From positions 1,488,001 through 1,552,000 of the forward strand of contig NZ_CP114288.1 of assembly GCF_027111335.1 (NCBI RefSeq): 64,000 bases of DNA, read 5' to 3'. This document shows, piece after piece, positions 8,679 through 16,867 of this stretch; position 1 is the first letter of the stretch; each line of letters begins with the position of its first letter. Position numbers and translations under genes: made by a program. The stretch is from Flavobacterium aquiphilum (GTDB lineage: Bacteria > Bacteroidota > Bacteroidia > Flavobacteriales > Flavobacteriaceae). The notes under the pieces were generated by a model. It saw nothing but the letters and a program-made list of their open reading frames with translations. It had not been told where the DNA came from and did not search any database.

Positions 8679-9650
8679 ATGCCTCTTTATAATACTGAAA
8701 TATTAGATATGTATTCTGAAATTCAAATTATCCCGACAGACGAAGAAAATAAATATTTATTTATCAAAGATAACAACCTAATTTATGGGGGATTTATTGT
8801 AAAAGATATTGTTGAATTATTAAAAGACCATATTTCAAATAAAAACATATCTATAATACTTTCGGAAAAATATAATACGACTATCGAAATTGAAACTATT
8901 AATAATCTAATTGATTTACAGCTAAATAAGTTGTTAATAAATCCAAAGAAAAAAAGAAGTTTAAGAAAGATATTAAAAGTAAAATTAAGTTCAGAAATTT
9001 ATTATCCAAATTTCATATTTGAGCTTTTTAAAATTGACTTTTTTTACATTTTATTATGCTTAACATTTGTTGCTAATGTAATATTTTACTTTACCATTTC
9101 TAAAAAGTGCGACCTTACGCTGAAACAACAAATGTTAGCATACATACTACTGTTTGTCATATTAATTTTTCACGAATTTGGACATATTATTAGTGCTAAA
9201 TATCATAACACAAAGGTAAAAGAAATTGGCATCGGAATATACAGAATAGTACCTGTTTTGTACGTAAATTTAGATGAAATTTGGAAATTGGACAAAACCA
9301 AAAGAATTTTAATTAATCTTTCAGGGATATATTTTCAATCGATAATAGGTTTCATTTTATTAATTATATTTTCAGTTTCTGATTTGAAGATTTTTGGTTA
9401 TTTATTTAATATTAATTTTGCAGTTTTAATCTTAAACTTAAATCCTTTTTTTCAATTTGATGGGTATTGGGTATTAACTGATTTAATAAAAGCAAAGAAT
9501 TTAAACCAAGTATCAAATACTTTTCTTAAAAATATTTTTAAAAAAAATAACACTCCAACATTTATAAAAATATATAGTATTTTAAAAGTCATTTTAATTA
9601 TTTATATAGCGTATCATTTGTTTAAACAAATTCTAACGTATGTCTCTTAA
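8679..9650 (+). CDS. M50-type membrane zinc metallopeptidase with PqqD/RRE-like N-terminus
   Basis: 323 residues. About 14-90 looks like a PqqD/RiPP recognition element: beta-rich start, KDIVELLKD helix, then a helix ending LNKLLI. Membrane helices follow at about 120-140, 150-170, 210-232, 240-256 and 300-316. The zinc site HEFGH is at 165-169 within a helix, and the third ligand Asp261 lies in NPFFQFDGYW, the variant seen in 'peptide zinc metalloprotease' proteins such as YydH-type enzymes of peptide clusters. I infer it binds the adjacent small peptide by its leader and cleaves it at or in the membrane. The start ATG at 8679 may be replaced by the ATG at 8709. The gene overlaps the next gene's ATG (9640). 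Base composition is strikingly AT-rich compared with nearby housekeeping genes. Confidence 0.8.
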   Translation: MPLYNTEILDMYSEIQIIPTDEENKYLFIKDNNLIYGGFIVKDIVELLKDHISNKNISIILSEKYNTTIEIETINNLIDLQLNKLLINPKKKRSLRKILKVKLSSEIYYPNFIFELFKIDFFYILLCLTFVANVIFYFTISKKCDLTLKQQMLAYILLFVILIFHEFGHIISAKYHNTKVKEIGIGIYRIVPVLYVNLDEIWKLDKTKRILINLSGIYFQSIIGFILLIIFSVSDLKIFGYLFNINFAVLILNLNPFFQFDGYWVLTDLIKAKNLNQVSNTFLKNIFKKNNTPTFIKIYSILKVILIIYIAYHLFKQILTYVS

Positions 9651-10739
9651 AAACAAAAAAAAAATAAACGTAAAGAAGTATTTAATCTCAAAAAAAAAGA
9701 TTTTAATCTACAAAGTTATTATTTTGCGTTATTTAGTGCTAATATCAATAAATTTCTGTCTCATATAAAAAAAAGTAACTATAAAGAATTGTTTTTTGAA
9801 ACAATTTATTGTCAACATTGCTCTGCTTTGGAGCAAAATAGTAAAGAATATCTTAAAAATTCTAAAATCATAAACAATACAAAATTTAAAATTATAAATG
9901 GAGAAATATCCGAAAATATCATATTTGCTACTTTTCATTTAGGATCATATAGGACAATAATTTCATACCTTTATGAGTGTGGATTCAAAGTCGCATTAAT
10001 AATTGATGATAGTGTATTTACCAGCCAATTAGATGCTTTTAAAGAGACAGTAACAAATATTTTAAAAGGTAAAATTAATTCCGACTTAATAATATTAAAT
10101 GTAAAAGAAAGGACATCTATAATTAAATTAAAACAATTAGTTGAAAACGGATATGTAATGGCTGTTTATTTAGATGGAAATTCAGGAATTAATGTTGAAG
10201 CTCAAAATTTTTCAAAAAATTTTATTCCAATTAATTTTTTAAATCAGCAGATTAATGTAAAATATGGAGTTGGTAAATTAGCATCAATCTTAAATGCAAA
10301 GATTATTCCAATATTATCTTATCGGGTAAACGAGAATGAAGAATATAACAATACAATTGAAATTTTTAAAGAAATTTCAATTTCTGACTTTGAAAATAAA
10401 GAAGATTTTGAAAAAAAATCAATAGAATATTGTTACTCACTATTGGAAGAAAAATTATTAAAATACCCTACCCAATGGGAATGTTGGGGTTATATCCATA
10501 AATGGTTTAACCGTGATATTGAAATTTCATTTAGCGAGCCATCAAAAAATATTACAAAATTTAACTCCGATCGATATAATTTATTTGAAGTGAATGATTC
10601 TAACTTCTTATTTGATTTATTTTCGTATAAATCTTATCCAATCTCAAATGAGCTATTTAAATTAATAGAAAAACAAAATTTTGATAAAATTGAGAATAAT
10701 TTATTATTAGAATTAAATCAGAAAAACATTCTTATATAA
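9640..10739 (+). CDS. LpxL/HtrB-like (lipid A acyltransferase fold) protein, frame broken at a 10-A tract
   Basis: The long frame runs to TAA at 10739 and reads as an LPLAT-family protein: IFATFHLGSYRT (the family HxGNWE region), AVYLDGNSG, then KYGVGKLASILNAKIIPI and PTQWECWGYIHKWF (family PxQYxWxHxRFK). The same frame is coding-like back to about 9663 but has no ATG; the next ATG (9640, overlapping the M50 stop) is in another frame. Joining the two needs one extra A or a -1 slip in the A-run 9655-9664. The annotated fallback start is TTG at 9789. The acid of the HX4D/E motif is replaced by Arg, so activity is doubtful or unusual. In this position it may acylate the small peptide (inference) or a surface lipid. 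Confidence 0.68.
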
Positions 10740-10761
10740 TCATATCAATAATTTATACTTT

Positions 10762-11610
10762 ATGAAAAATTCAATTCGATTATTTTTAATATTACTTTTT
10801 CCAATAATCACTTTTTCGCAAGAAAAAATATTTAGCGGAATAATAATTGATAGCTTGAAAAATCCTATTAAATATGTAAACATTGGAATACTAAATAAGC
10901 CAGTCGGAACAGTTACAAACGATAAAGGAGAATTTACTTTTTCATCAAAAAATGTAATAGAGTTAGATACACTGAAAATTTCTTGTATGGGATTTAAGTC
11001 TAAAGAAATTATTGTTAAAGACTTATCTAATATCACAGAAAAAATTAAAATTTCACTTGATAATTATATCGAAAATCTTGATGAAGTGGTTGTGAATAAA
11101 ACTAATTTAAGAACATATAGTGATGGAAAACAAAGAACAGAAACAAAACATGAGGTAATCTTTGCAAATCCAAATTACGAAAACATAAATTTAGGGACAG
11201 AAATAGGAAGAAAATTTTCACTAGGCACAAAAAAGCCAAGCTTTTTAACAGAATTTAAGTTTTTCATAAAAGACAATAATTTTGAAATGGTTAAATTTAG
11301 AATTAATTGCTATACTATAAAAAATAATAGACCTGATAAAAAAATTAATAAATCAAATATTATACTTCAAGTCAATAAAAAATTAACTGACTGGGTTAAT
11401 GTAGATTTATCAGCATTTAATATTTTAGTTCAAGATGATATTGTTATAACTGTTGAATGGATTGAACATTCAAATGATGGAAACAAATTAAATCTTCCAA
11501 TAATAATTCCTTCATTCGGTTCAACCCATTATTATAAATTTGGAAGTCAAGCAAATTGGCAAAAATATGGGAATATTTCTTCCTCAATGGTTTTAACTTA
11601 CAAACAGTAA
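10762..11610 (+). CDS. secreted carboxypeptidase-regulatory-like domain protein
   Basis: 282 residues. A signal peptide covers about 1-19 (ends ITFSQ). Residues 21-100 form a CarboxypepD_reg-like beta-sandwich (GIIIDSLKNPIKYVNIGI, GTVTNDKGEFTF, CMGFKSKE), followed by a short LDEVVV segment that in SusC-like proteins leads into a plug. No plug or barrel follows here. The remaining 170 residues are beta-rich (EFKFFIKDN, WVNVDLSAF, ITVEWIEH) and of unknown family; a jelly-roll-like fold is a guess. It follows the acyltransferase-like gene by 22 bases on the same strand and shares its AT-rich composition, so it probably belongs to the same locus, perhaps as a surface receptor or immunity factor. 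That role is inference only. Confidence 0.7.
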   Translation: MKNSIRLFLILLFPIITFSQEKIFSGIIIDSLKNPIKYVNIGILNKPVGTVTNDKGEFTFSSKNVIELDTLKISCMGFKSKEIIVKDLSNITEKIKISLDNYIENLDEVVVNKTNLRTYSDGKQRTETKHEVIFANPNYENINLGTEIGRKFSLGTKKPSFLTEFKFFIKDNNFEMVKFRINCYTIKNNRPDKKINKSNIILQVNKKLTDWVNVDLSAFNILVQDDIVITVEWIEHSNDGNKLNLPIIIPSFGSTHYYKFGSQANWQKYGNISSSMVLTYKQ

Positions 11611-11643
11611 TTCGTTGTAAATAAGTATTCTGTGGATAACCGT

Positions 11644-11760
11644 CGTTTGGTAATATGGCGGGATTTGGCTTAATTTGAAGTTGGTTTTGTACTTGGAAAA
11701 TTAGTCATTAACCGAAAGATTAGGCTTTCTTATTCCGCCACATCGCCAAGCGATCAAACG
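11644..11760. repeat. dyad-symmetric intergenic element of unknown kind
   Basis: Left arm 11644-11663 (CGTTTG then ATGGCGGGA) and right arm 11733-11760 read as an imperfect inverted repeat with an 8-base size difference in the middle of the arms. It is GC-richer than its surroundings and has no open frame. It marks the right side of the AT-rich locus; I cannot name the repeat family. Confidence 0.4.
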
Positions 11761-11994
11761 TTATTGAACTAAAAAAGGAGTCATCATTGTAACTAAACTG
11801 GGAAAAATTAAACTTATACCAAAGCCATTAATTCCATACCCATTGGTTCCCATCCAAACAAATCCATTTTCATTCTGATGAATAGTCAATATCCAGATTC
11901 GACTAACATTATCCTTATCTATTTTAAGGATTACCTGATTGCTCAGACTGTTTTCGTTATCTAATTCGCTCGTGTGTAGTGGAAAGCTGAATGT
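11761..11994 (-). pseudogene. remnant of a two-component-regulator propeller (Reg_prop) protein
   Basis: On the minus strand a fragment reads NSLSNQVILKIDKDNVSRIW and then NENGFVWMGTNGYGINGFG. Both match the Reg_prop pattern (SLSNNxVxxIxxDxxGxIWIGTxxxGLN) of periplasmic sensor propellers in hybrid two-component or SusR-type regulators. There is no start, an upstream in-frame stop lies near 11994 and the frame ends at 11761, so only about 75 codons of a protein of many hundreds remain. It supports past loss of a larger sensor gene here. Together with the dyad element and the non-coding remainder it fills the 469-base gap 11611-12079. Confidence 0.5.
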
Positions 11995-12079
11995 TTACAA
12001 AAAGGCTACATGTTTTCACTTCAAAAAATAATAATTGAAGTCGGTTTTCTGGGATAAAAGTATTTTTGCTGAAATAGAA

Positions 12080-12631
12080 TTACCTTTTGTTTTGGATGAT
12101 TTCAGAAAGTAATTTTTTGGCACGAAGTAATTTTATTTTTACGTTGCTCAGAGGCTCGTCTATTTTATTGGCAATTTCCTGATAACTCATTTCCTGGAAA
12201 TAGCGCAACTGGATTACTTCCTGATAATGTGGTTTCAATTCTTTGATGTACTGTAATAATTGAGAAAGGTTTTGCTCGGTAATCAATACATCTTCTGCTG
12301 TAGGGGTTGTATCGGCTACATTGTAAGCTGTTTGATCTTCTTCGTCGGTTATTTCGATAAATAGACTTGCTTTTTTCTTGCGGATTAAATCGATATGCAC
12401 GTTCTTGGCAATAGAAATCAGCCAAGTGTTGAATTGGTACTCCGGATTGTACGAGGCTATTTTGTCAAATGCTTTCGAAAAAGTTTCGATAGTAATGTCT
12501 TCGGCAATGGTTTCGTTTTCGGTTCTTTTCAGCATGAAGCCGTACACTTCATTCCAATAATAATCCAATAGAAAGGTAAAGGCAATTTGGTTTCCTTTTT
12601 TTGCTTTTTCTATTTGTTTATTTATTTCCAA
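12080..12631 (-). CDS. RNA polymerase sigma factor, sigma-70 family (ECF type)
   Basis: 183 residues. Region 2 covers about 15-85 (AIAEDITIETFSKAF-like segment, YQFNTWLISIAKN as the 2.4 recognition helix) and region 4 about 125-178 (LPxxYQEVIQLRYFQEMSYQEIA, a helix-turn-helix). No region 3 or extra domain. ECF factors direct polymerase to a small regulon, usually held back by a membrane anti-sigma factor; none is visible next to it. Its start overlaps the 3' end of the upstream glycosyltransferase gene by 10 bases, so the two are co-transcribed and probably translationally linked. The regulon is unknown. Confidence 0.9.
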   Translation of the reverse strand: MEINKQIEKAKKGNQIAFTFLLDYYWNEVYGFMLKRTENETIAEDITIETFSKAFDKIASYNPEYQFNTWLISIAKNVHIDLIRKKKASLFIEITDEEDQTAYNVADTTPTAEDVLITEQNLSQLLQYIKELKPHYQEVIQLRYFQEMSYQEIANKIDEPLSNVKIKLLRAKKLLSEIIQNKR

Positions 12632-13728
12632 TGCGCAGGTTTTGAAAAGATGTTTGTTATAAAGACATTAATTTGAGTGAATATAAGTATAATTTCTATA
12701 ATAGGGTACCAATAGATCACATCTTTTTCTTTTAATTTTCCTGCAGCAAATCCGGTTACAATCCAAGTTGCCAAATATCGAAAGCCAATAAGGCTTACTA
12801 CCAAAATCCATTGGAATTGAAAAGACAGTAATGCAATTGGTAATAATAGGAATAATAACTGGGAACTAAAGAAAAGTCCTAATTGTATTTTGTCAAATGT
12901 TTTATAATGTGTAGCGGTGGCAACATGTCTTCTTTTTTGTATAAACCAATCAGAATAAGTAGTCTTTGGAGCCGAATAAGTAAAGCTTTCAGGAACATAA
13001 CTAATAGTGGTGTTGCTAGAATCGGCAGCTTGATTGATAAATAAATCATCATCCCCGGAACGAATCTGGATATGGTCGATAAAACCGTTTACTTTGAAAA
13101 ATTCTTCTTTTTTGTAAGCCAAATTACGTCCTACACCCATATAAGGTTTGCCAATTTTTGCCCACGAAAAATATTGGATAGCGGTAAGCAACGTCTCAAA
13201 ACGGATTATTTTATTCAAAAAAGAATTGGCTATTTTTTCATAAGCACCGTAGCCCAAAACAATAGTTCTTTGTTTTGTAAATCGGGAACTCATCGCAGTG
13301 ATCCAGTCTTTTGACGTTGGGTAGCAATCTGCATCTGTAAATAAAAGGTATTCTTTTTTGGCGGCTTTAATTCCTAATGTTAAAGCGTATTTTTTGTTTC
13401 CCCAAAATGCTTCGTTGTTTTTTACTTTTACCAAACGAATATTGGGGTATTGTTTTTCGAATTCTTCAAAAATATCTAAGGTGTTATCTCTTGAAGCATC
13501 GTCAATCAGGACGATTTCAAAATCGGGATAATTTTGCTCGGCTAATAAAGGAATATATTTTACGACGTTTTCTTCTTCGTTTTTGGCGCAAACTATAACT
13601 GAAATAGGAATGTTTTTTGGCTCAATTTCTTGTGATCTGGCAAAAGAAAATTTTGTAAAAACAACTAGATAATAAAAAAGTTGAATAACAACAATTGCAA
13701 TAAAAAAATAGAGAGTAAAGTTCAGCAT
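12622..13728 (-). CDS. family 2 glycosyltransferase, membrane-bound
   Basis: 368 residues. One N-terminal membrane helix (about 3-22) precedes a GT-A domain: ISVIVCAKNEEEN at about 42-54, VLIDDASRDNT, and the metal-binding DAD in LLFTDADCYP, followed by an acceptor-side GDDDLF. C-terminal hydrophobic segments (about 280-355) form two or three membrane helices. This arrangement fits processive or lipid-linked sugar transferases making surface polysaccharide; donor and acceptor are not readable. It overlaps the downstream sigma factor gene by 10 bases, an uncommon pairing. Confidence 0.88.
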   Translation of the reverse strand: MLNFTLYFFIAIVVIQLFYYLVVFTKFSFARSQEIEPKNIPISVIVCAKNEEENVVKYIPLLAEQNYPDFEIVLIDDASRDNTLDIFEEFEKQYPNIRLVKVKNNEAFWGNKKYALTLGIKAAKKEYLLFTDADCYPTSKDWITAMSSRFTKQRTIVLGYGAYEKIANSFLNKIIRFETLLTAIQYFSWAKIGKPYMGVGRNLAYKKEEFFKVNGFIDHIQIRSGDDDLFINQAADSSNTTISYVPESFTYSAPKTTYSDWFIQKRRHVATATHYKTFDKIQLGLFFSSQLLFLLLPIALLSFQFQWILVVSLIGFRYLATWIVTGFAAGKLKEKDVIYWYPIIEIILIFTQINVFITNIFSKPAHWK

Positions 13729-13811
13729 CTTATATTTTTTGGCTTTTTAAAAACGATTGCAAATGTAATTAGCAATTGTGAATTTTCAATGTAAATAAGT
13801 GATTACTTTTT

Positions 13812-13901
13812 TTATTTGGCTGCTTCTTTTGCAGTAGTCTGGGTTAAAGGTTTTTTTGAGGGGACTTTTGATTTTCGGTTTGCTTTAAGTCCAGAATACA
13901 T
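13812..13901 (-). CDS. possible small basic protein of 29 residues
   Basis: An ATG at 13901 opens a 29-codon frame ending with TAA at 13812. The product (MYSGLKANRKSK..., ending AKEAAK) has seven Lys plus Arg and is hydrophilic, with no membrane segment. It starts 13 bases after the stop of the GNAT gene on the same strand, so it could be the last gene of that operon. Chance frames of this size are common; the coherent basic composition is the only support. Confidence 0.3.
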   Translation of the reverse strand: MYSGLKANRKSKVPSKKPLTQTTAKEAAK

Positions 13902-13913
13902 ATTTATGTCGCT

Positions 13914-14360
13914 TTAGAGTGTCTTTTGAAAACAAATGGCGTCTAGTCGGTTTACGTATTTACCATAGTTTGGTATTTTTGTATAGTTTGCTTTCAGGTA
14001 AAAGGAACAGGCTTCTTTGTTTTTTACTCTTGTTTCCAAAACCAGTTTTTCATAATTCAACTCTCTTGCTTTTGTTTCCAAAAAGGATAAAATGGATTGT
14101 CCAATATTTTTCCCCGGATATTTGGTAAACATTCGTTTTACTTCTCCTGTTTTTGGTGAGAGTGGTCTTATTGCCCCGCATCCCACAATTTCAGTGTTTA
14201 ATTCTGCTATAATAAATACATATCTGGGATTGTCGTATTCCCAATCTGTAAATGAGTTTTTACCGTCGCTTCCAAATCGTTCATAAAGATTTTGCGATAG
14301 CTCTTCTGTTATTGCGTAAGCTTCTGGAGCGTTTGGATCTGAAATTTTTATAGTGAGCAT
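13914..14360 (-). CDS. GNAT family N-acetyltransferase
   Basis: 148 residues. The acetyl-CoA region reads GEVKRMFTKYPGKNIGQSILSFLE (motif A, with R/Q-x-x-G-x-G/A-like loop as KNIGQS), followed by KLVLETRVKNKEACSFYLKANY (motif B with the usual FY). A central IVGCGAI beta strand fits the fold. The substrate is unknown; relatives act on small amines or protein N-termini. It lies 10 bases downstream of murB on the same strand and is probably co-transcribed with it. Confidence 0.87.
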   Translation of the reverse strand: MLTIKISDPNAPEAYAITEELSQNLYERFGSDGKNSFTDWEYDNPRYVFIIAELNTEIVGCGAIRPLSPKTGEVKRMFTKYPGKNIGQSILSFLETKARELNYEKLVLETRVKNKEACSFYLKANYTKIPNYGKYVNRLDAICFQKTL

Positions 14361-14370
14361 TGCTTTGGAG

Positions 14371-15384
14371 CTAAATTATATTCACTTCGGCCTCAATATG
14401 AATGCCAAAGGTTTCAAAAACAGTTTCCTGCACTTTTTTGGAAACATCCAAAATTTCCTGTCCTGTTGCGCCTCCGTAGTTTACTAAAACCAAAGCTTGA
14501 TTTTTGTGAATTCCGGCATCGCCAAAACGTTTTCCTTTCAAACCGGCATGTTCTATTAGCCAGCCGGCAGGAACTTTGACTTCGGTTTTTGAAATATCGA
14601 AGAATCTCATTTCGGGGAAATTTTGATGGATTTTCTCGAAATCGGTTTTTAAAAGTATTGGGTTTTTGAAAAAACTACCGCTGTTTCCTAATTCGGCAGG
14701 ATCAGGTAATTTGCTTTTTCTGATGGCAATTACGGCATTGCTCACGTCTTTTAGACTAGGAGTTGTAATGTTGTTTTTGGCCAATTCGGCGAGAATGTCC
14801 CCGTATGAAGTATTTATTTTATGGTTCTGTTTCGTCAGTTTGAAAACTACGGAAGTGATGATGTATTGGTCTTTTACTTCGTGTTTAAAGATGCTTTCTC
14901 TGTATCCAAAGTTGCATTCCTCTCTTGTAAAAGTTCTCATTTCTTGAGTTTCAATATTCATGGCTTCGCAGGAAACAAAAGTGTCTTTGATTTCGGCTCC
15001 ATAAGCGCCAATGTTTTGTACAGGTGTCGTGCCAACATTCCCCGGAATTAAGGACATGTTTTCTAATCCACCGAAATTTTGCTCGATGTTCCAAAGCACA
15101 AATTGATGCCAGTTTTCGCCTGCTTGTCCTTCAACCCAAACAAAATCATCATCTTCTTTCAGTATTTTTTTCCCTTTTAAATCAATGTGGATTACAAGAG
15201 CTTCAATATCTTTTGTCAAAAGCATGTTGCTACCCCCGCCAAGAATGAATTTTTTTTGGCTTTTGTTTTGTTCCAAAACGCTTTTCAATTCGGCTAGACT
15301 GTGAACGGCGATAAATTTTTCGGCTTTGGCTTCGATACCAAAAGTATTGTAATTTTTTAAAGAAAAATGATGCAAAATCTCCAT
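14371..15384 (-). CDS. murB: UDP-N-acetylenolpyruvoylglucosamine reductase
   Basis: 337 residues, the length of the E. coli type (type I) enzyme. FAD-binding segments ILGGGSNML and PGNVGTTPVQNIGAYG are clear, and the catalytic Ser lies in NSGSFFKNP, with the Tyr-containing loop YRESIFK typical of type I. It reduces the enolpyruvyl group to lactyl, completing UDP-MurNAc in peptidoglycan synthesis, following MurA (whose gene begins at 62881). It shares a strand with GNAT downstream and DUF2461 upstream, with small gaps. Confidence 0.96.
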   Translation of the reverse strand: MEILHHFSLKNYNTFGIEAKAEKFIAVHSLAELKSVLEQNKSQKKFILGGGSNMLLTKDIEALVIHIDLKGKKILKEDDDFVWVEGQAGENWHQFVLWNIEQNFGGLENMSLIPGNVGTTPVQNIGAYGAEIKDTFVSCEAMNIETQEMRTFTREECNFGYRESIFKHEVKDQYIITSVVFKLTKQNHKINTSYGDILAELAKNNITTPSLKDVSNAVIAIRKSKLPDPAELGNSGSFFKNPILLKTDFEKIHQNFPEMRFFDISKTEVKVPAGWLIEHAGLKGKRFGDAGIHKNQALVLVNYGGATGQEILDVSKKVQETVFETFGIHIEAEVNII

Positions 15385-15422
15385 AAGGAATTGTGATTAA
15401 TGAGTGGTGTTTGGCTTTGAAA

Positions 15423-16091
15423 TTATTCTGATAACGCTCTGTCGATAAAACTGTTGAACGGTTTTAAAACAATCATTTTTTCGGCTATTATCGATACAAA
15501 ATCTTTTTGGGTTGCCAGTTTGGTGTCAAATTTTTGAATAGCGGTAAAGCTTTTTAGTTTCAAAAATTCAATGGCTGGATCTTCTTTGTCGTAGCCTTTA
15601 GGAGGATTTTTTAGGGTCGAATTTTCGTCCCTGGTTAAATTTTGATAAGTAGATTTGAATTTTTGGTCATTTAGGATTTCCGTTAAATCATCATAGAAAA
15701 AGTGAATTTCTTTTCTGATTTTTTGAAGTTGATCTGGTTGTGGACAGTATAATCCGCCGCCGACAAAACAGTTTCCGTTTTCGATATGAAGATAATAACC
15801 TGGAGCTTCTATATGTTTCGAGCCAGGAGAAATCCAAATCCCCAAATTTGTTTTATAGGGCGATTTGTCTTTAGAAAATCGAACGTCACGATTGATTCTG
15901 AAAACACAATTTTTGATTTCTAACATTTCCAATGATGAATCGAGAGGCTTCATTGCATCAAGCAAAGAGCCAACCAACTGGTGGTAGTCTTTCTTTACGG
16001 CTTCGTAACGTTTTTTGTTTTCGAGAAACCAATCACGATTGTTGTTGGCTTTTAAATCGTCGAGGAACTGTAGTGTATCTTTTGTAAGCAT
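15423..16091 (-). CDS. DUF2461 (TIGR02453) family protein
   Basis: 222 residues, the standard length. Family features are the start LQFLDDLKANNNRDWFLENKKRYE, the central RINRDVRFSKDKSPYKTNLGIW, the PGYYLHIENGN segment and the GYDKEDP turn near the C-terminus. The family is widespread and conserved but its biochemical function is not established. It starts 7 bases after the stop of the rhodanese-thioredoxin gene upstream, so the two share a transcript. Nothing unusual is seen. Confidence 0.9.
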   Translation of the reverse strand: MLTKDTLQFLDDLKANNNRDWFLENKKRYEAVKKDYHQLVGSLLDAMKPLDSSLEMLEIKNCVFRINRDVRFSKDKSPYKTNLGIWISPGSKHIEAPGYYLHIENGNCFVGGGLYCPQPDQLQKIRKEIHFFYDDLTEILNDQKFKSTYQNLTRDENSTLKNPPKGYDKEDPAIEFLKLKSFTAIQKFDTKLATQKDFVSIIAEKMIVLKPFNSFIDRALSE

Positions 16092-16098
16092 AGACCAA

Positions 16099-16797
16099 TT
16101 AGAGTAATTGTTTTTTTATATCTTCTTCGCTAGTAAATCCTGATTTTTGCCATTTTATTGTTTTGTTTTTATACAATAATAAAGTTGGAAGTTCACTGAT
16201 TTTCAATTCCTGCATGATTGTTTTGTTTTCATCGGCATTCAATCGGACGATGACTACTTTATCGCTCATTTCTTTTTGCATTTTTAGAATGTAAGGTTCC
16301 ATTTTTTTGCATGGAGCACACCAAGGAGCGTAAAAGCTAATCAGTACTTCTTTGTCAGTATTCAGTAATTCGGCATATTCCTGACTACATATACCAATTA
16401 TTTTGGTGTCTGGTTTAGCCAAGCCCGCTGCTTCCCATTTCAGCATACCTCCATCGAGATTGTAGATAGTCTTAAAGCCCAATTCGGCTAATTTATCGGC
16501 TGCTTTGGCACTTCTCCCACCGCTTTTGCAATACACAAAAACTGGTTTTGTTTTGTCGTATTTATCGGTTCTTAAAACAAAGCTGTTGCTGAGCCAATTT
16601 ACATTGTCTGAGTTTTCGATATGTCCCGTAGCATATTCCTCGGGAGTTCGAACATCAAGGATTTGGGCATTTGGAGTCGCTTTTATTTTCTCTGAATAGG
16701 AGGAAGCGTCAATAGTTTTAATAGCTGGCGAAGTTTGTCCGGTGCAGGAAAATGCAATAAAGCAAACGATAAATAAATATAAGTTGTTAATTTTCAT
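16099..16797 (-). CDS. lipoprotein with fused rhodanese and thioredoxin domains
   Basis: 232 residues from the ATG at 16797, which gives a clean lipoprotein signal (lipobox IAFSC); a 12-residue upstream extension from 16833 would bury it. A rhodanese domain comes first (DVRTPEEYATGHI; active-site loop CKSGGRSA), then a thioredoxin domain (SFYAPWCAPCKKMEP, the CxPC-type redox centre; cis-Pro in SELPTLLL). Fusion on one periplasm-facing lipoprotein suggests sulfur or disulfide transfer at the inner or outer membrane. It ends close to DUF2461 and recF, but a functional link to recF is not evident. The exact substrate is unknown. Confidence 0.88.
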   Translation of the reverse strand: MKINNLYLFIVCFIAFSCTGQTSPAIKTIDASSYSEKIKATPNAQILDVRTPEEYATGHIENSDNVNWLSNSFVLRTDKYDKTKPVFVYCKSGGRSAKAADKLAELGFKTIYNLDGGMLKWEAAGLAKPDTKIIGICSQEYAELLNTDKEVLISFYAPWCAPCKKMEPYILKMQKEMSDKVVIVRLNADENKTIMQELKISELPTLLLYKNKTIKWQKSGFTSEEDIKKQLL

Positions 16798-16867
16798 TGG
16801 GACGTAAGTATTATAATGTGTAAAATTAATCAATTTTTGTCTTTTCGAATCTTTAAGGAATCTTAAA

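Noticed and set aside
11631..11639. Perfect DnaA-box-like 9-mer TGTGGATAA
   Set aside because: A single 9-mer is expected by chance about once in a window of this size on both strands; no second box lies nearby and it is far from dnaA.
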